Of a DNA stretch of 64,000 nucleotides, positions 61,555 to 64,000 are shown piece after piece (the stretch's first letter is position 1; each line of letters starts with the position of its first letter). Made by a program: the position numbers and the translations under genes. A model generated the notes under the pieces. It was not told where the DNA came from, made no database searches, and saw nothing but the letters and a program-made list of their open reading frames with translations. This DNA comes from Rhodobacter sp. TJ_12 (GTDB lineage: Bacteria; Pseudomonadota; Alphaproteobacteria; Rhodobacterales; Rhodobacteraceae), in assembly GCF_020023995.1 (NCBI RefSeq), contig NZ_NRRD01000021.1:1-64000 (forward strand). Reading direction: 5' to 3'.

Positions 61555-63249
61555 TCACTTTACCAGATAGGGGCGGCCACGCCGCGGCGGTTGGGTTAGC
61601 AAATCCCCATGCACCGGGAAATCGCCCATCAGGCGCGGCTGCATGCCTTGGTTGCGCAGGTTTTGCAAAAACTGGCCAAAGCCTGTCAGGTCCACCATCT
61701 GTGGGGCCTCTGTCAGCCGCCGCGTCGCGCGCGGGCTGATTTCATCGATGATCGTCTGCAATGGCTCCATCGGGTTTTCGATGAAATCCGCCATGTTCCA
61801 AATGCGCACCCGCGCTTTGACATACATCGAGCGCAGGATGTTCAAGTGATCGATCTCAATCTGTTGCAGCCGGGCCGCCTCGCGCCGGATATCGGCAAAA
61901 TCGCGGTTGGAATGGAAAAGTGGCACCGCCCAAGCGCCTGAAATCACCGAAATCTGTGCATTCGGATCGGTGGCGGTGAACCAGTTGATGTCTTGCGTGT
62001 CGCGGGGGCTGAACATGAAGCATTGCCGCTCGCCGCGCCCATTCCAGATCAGGTTTGTCAGGAAGCCGCGGGGATTATAGTCGCGCAAGGTGGCGCTGTC
62101 AGACATGCAGCCGTTGAACATGGCTGCGCCGCCCGCGAATTCGGCACGCGCGGGCCCGAACAAATGCCCATGCACCCGCGCGCCAACATATTTTGCCAGC
62201 CAGCCCTCGAAATTCTCAAACAGGTCCGAAAACCCCTGAAAGATCGAGTAATGCGCCGAGGTCTTGCCATTTTCGTGGTCTTGCCGGGGAAACCGGCTTT
62301 GCATGTAAAGCCCCGGGCGGCCCTTGGTGCGCCGTTCAACCGCCTTCGAAAACAGCCGGTCGATTTTTGACGGGTTCGGTTCGGCCACACTTTCCGCCGG
62401 ACGCTCAGCTAGGAAATTGGTGTAAAGCTTGTCGGCCTTGGGCCAGATTTTGCGCGCCACAAAACAATCTGACCGGCGCAAAAGCTGCAGGTGATCGTCG
62501 TAGAAGATATGCGGCTTGCCCTGATAGTCGAATTTCGACAGCGTCAGCGACCGGCTTTCGATCTGGGTCGAATGGAGCCGGGCCAGAGATTGGAAGTAGC
62601 TTTCATCGGGAATCCAGACGCGCGAGAAATAGCGATCATAGGTGGCGCGGTCGGGGTCTTGCAAGATTGCGCTCAGCGTTGCGCGGCTCAGGCACCACCA
62701 TTGGCTGCCAAGATGCGGCACGATCCCGCCGGGAATGCGCCGCTTCACGCCAAGACGGCGTTGCAGAGCCACGTATTTGTCGAACAGGCGGCGGCGCTTT
62801 TTCCACGAAAACGGAAAGCGTAGCGTGAACCGCTCCATATCGATGCCACCCACGGTCCAGCCAACCTCGGCGGTGGTGACGCTTTCGATGAAATCGGTTT
62901 GCGGATGCGCGGCCAAATAGTCGTTTAACTCGGCCACCGGGCGCAGCGGCAGGCAAGAGCCGGAGGCCAAAAACACATGGTTCACATCTGGGTGCTGGCG
63001 CAGCATCTGTTCGGCGCCCGCTTGGGCGGCGGCGACCAGCGACCAGGTGCCCCATTCGCATTTGAACCGCTTGGAAAAAGAAACATTGTCCAGATCGGCC
63101 AATTGGCGCCCCAGCGCCATGTAATCATGCCGCGAAACGCGCGCATCGACATGGATCACCACCGGGGCCCCATGCGCGCCCCAATAGCGCGCGACCTGTG
63201 CCGCCCGGTCAAAGGCGGTGTGGCACATCATGATGAAGCCGACCGTCAC
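61555..63249 (-). CDS. Core-2/I-branching (GT14-like) glycosyltransferase with extra C-terminal domain
   Basis: 564 aa. Residues ~1-260 match the core-2/I-branching beta-1,6-N-acetylglucosaminyltransferase family (FIMMCHTAFDRAAQVARYW, PVVIHVDARVSRHDY, NHVFLASGSCLPLRPVAELN, LGSQWWCLSRATL, WIPDESYFQSLARL). The remaining ~300 residues are a domain that usually accompanies bacterial members (FSDLFENFEGWLAKYVGARV, QCFMFSPRDTQDINWFTATD). No signal peptide. It lies ten bases after the partial glycosyltransferase and three bases before the sulfotransferase, so the three form one operon. Confidence 0.88.
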   Translation of the reverse strand: MTVGFIMMCHTAFDRAAQVARYWGAHGAPVVIHVDARVSRHDYMALGRQLADLDNVSFSKRFKCEWGTWSLVAAAQAGAEQMLRQHPDVNHVFLASGSCLPLRPVAELNDYLAAHPQTDFIESVTTAEVGWTVGGIDMERFTLRFPFSWKKRRRLFDKYVALQRRLGVKRRIPGGIVPHLGSQWWCLSRATLSAILQDPDRATYDRYFSRVWIPDESYFQSLARLHSTQIESRSLTLSKFDYQGKPHIFYDDHLQLLRRSDCFVARKIWPKADKLYTNFLAERPAESVAEPNPSKIDRLFSKAVERRTKGRPGLYMQSRFPRQDHENGKTSAHYSIFQGFSDLFENFEGWLAKYVGARVHGHLFGPARAEFAGGAAMFNGCMSDSATLRDYNPRGFLTNLIWNGRGERQCFMFSPRDTQDINWFTATDPNAQISVISGAWAVPLFHSNRDFADIRREAARLQQIEIDHLNILRSMYVKARVRIWNMADFIENPMEPLQTIIDEISPRATRRLTEAPQMVDLTGFGQFLQNLRNQGMQPRLMGDFPVHGDLLTQPPRRGRPYLVK

Positions 63250-63259
63250 CGCGCTGCCC

Positions 63260-64000
63260 TCATGCCCAATTGCCTTTCGACATCAGCCCCAGAATTTCAA
63301 GCTGACGCCAGTTGATGTACCGCTCAGACCATTTTGTCCACAGATCGGGTTGCGAACTGAGCCGCGCGCTATAGGCCTCATATTCGCGCGAACCGGCATA
63401 ATGTTCGCGTCGCACCATTTCCTCGGCGACTTTCTCGGTCAGCGGAGACAGGAATTTGGCATGCAACAGACAGCCAGAGGGCTTTTCGCCGCCCCATGCG
63501 TCATAGACCCTGTTCAGCCCGCGCGGCAGGATCATATGGGTCGAAGAGGCAAAAACATAGCTGCGTTCCCATTTCACCAGCGGTATCTTGTTGAGAGAGG
63601 GCGCGGCCAAGGGTTCGTCGGCAAAGAATATGCGCGCGCGGGGGCCGCCCTGAATCCACAGATTCTGCATATGGCTGTTGCGCGAGATCATGTAATTGCC
63701 CGCATCGAACCACGCGGCAATCTCGAACGGGTTTTGCCCCTCGCGATAGGGCACCGCATCAATCGGCCCTTTGGGATACATATCCACCAGCATCGCCGGG
63801 AAAGAGCGGATATCATAGGTATCCAGCCAGTCTGTCAGCGCATCGATCGGGCGCGTATCGCAAAACGGGTAGACAAAGAACTCATCCGGGTCGACCGTCA
63901 GCGTCCAATGCCCGGTGCCGTATTTGCGCAGCAAATGGTTCAGCCAATCCATGCCGAAAGCGGCGGCTTTGTAAGACCCTTTGGTTGTGAAAACGGTGCA
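63260..64000 (-). CDS. Glycosyltransferase (GT2/GT92-like), N-terminus beyond window
   Basis: The open frame runs to the window edge and continues past it; 16 further codons (ending YKAAAFG) precede the first internal ATG at 63952. Visible residues include GHWTLTVDPDEFFVYPFCDT, with a metal-binding Asp-x-Asp, and PAMLVDMYPKGPID, LLHAKFLSPLTEKV. These are typical of the bacterial glycosyltransferase family 2/92-like enzymes that follow a W-N-x-L-L motif (MDWLNHLLRKYG). It is the first gene of the right-edge operon within view. Confidence 0.82.
   Translation of the reverse strand, partial: CTVFTTKGSYKAAAFGMDWLNHLLRKYGTGHWTLTVDPDEFFVYPFCDTRPIDALTDWLDTYDIRSFPAMLVDMYPKGPIDAVPYREGQNPFEIAAWFDAGNYMISRNSHMQNLWIQGGPRARIFFADEPLAAPSLNKIPLVKWERSYVFASSTHMILPRGLNRVYDAWGGEKPSGCLLHAKFLSPLTEKVAEEMVRREHYAGSREYEAYSARLSSQPDLWTKWSERYINWRQLEILGLMSKGNWA

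Overview
The window looks like a chromosomal segment of a Rhodobacterales-type alphaproteobacterium (Paracoccaceae / roseobacter relatives). The evidence is the high GC content, the lptC-lptA-lptB-hpf-ptsN block without an intervening rpoN, the style of the RTX and sulfotransferase genes, and a GT14/GT2-like/NodH-like operon at the right edge. I name no species. All family calls were made by reading motifs; no database was searched.

Region 1 (1-17.4 kb) is a surface-polysaccharide locus. At the left edge an IS3-family element enters the window and has replaced the last ~50 codons of a UDP-glucose dehydrogenase gene (ugd). Then come gmd and fcl (GDP-mannose to GDP-L-fucose), an FkbM methyltransferase, an SGNH-like hydrolase, a GT25 glycosyltransferase, a pyruvyltransferase-methyltransferase fusion, two tandem paralogous glycosyltransferases (the first frameshifted), the capsule exporter KpsT/KpsE/KpsM, an RgpF-WbsX fusion, a sulfotransferase and an outer-membrane export lipoprotein (OPX).

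Region 2 (17.5-44 kb) interleaves a type I secretion ABC transporter and its HlyD adaptor with more polysaccharide genes: sulfotransferases, two coiled-coil proteins, a GT10 fucosyltransferase-like enzyme and an exostosin-like enzyme. It also holds three large RTX genes that share a co-linear 171-residue C-terminal cassette: a 1310-aa pure beta-roll protein, a serralysin-type M10 protease, and an 1126-aa mosaic with a glycine-zipper segment and a possible CAP-like domain. The simplest reading is a cell-surface programme: a fucose-containing, probably sulfated and pyruvylated capsule, plus type I-secreted RTX proteins made and exported from the same locus. No tolC, no kpsC/kpsS and no sulfate-activation genes are visible here.

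Region 3 (44-60 kb) is mostly core genome: mtgA, gltB and gltD (with an exported protein gene between them), uppP, an NDUFA9-like protein, tRNA-Leu(CAG), rnd, kdsD, lptC, lptA, lptB, hpf and ptsN. It is interrupted just after the tRNA by a DUF3578-HNH restriction-type endonuclease, which is probably an acquired defence gene.

Region 4 (60-64 kb) is a second small glycan operon on the minus strand: a NodH-like sulfotransferase, a Core-2/I-branching (GT14) enzyme and a glycosyltransferase that runs off the right edge.
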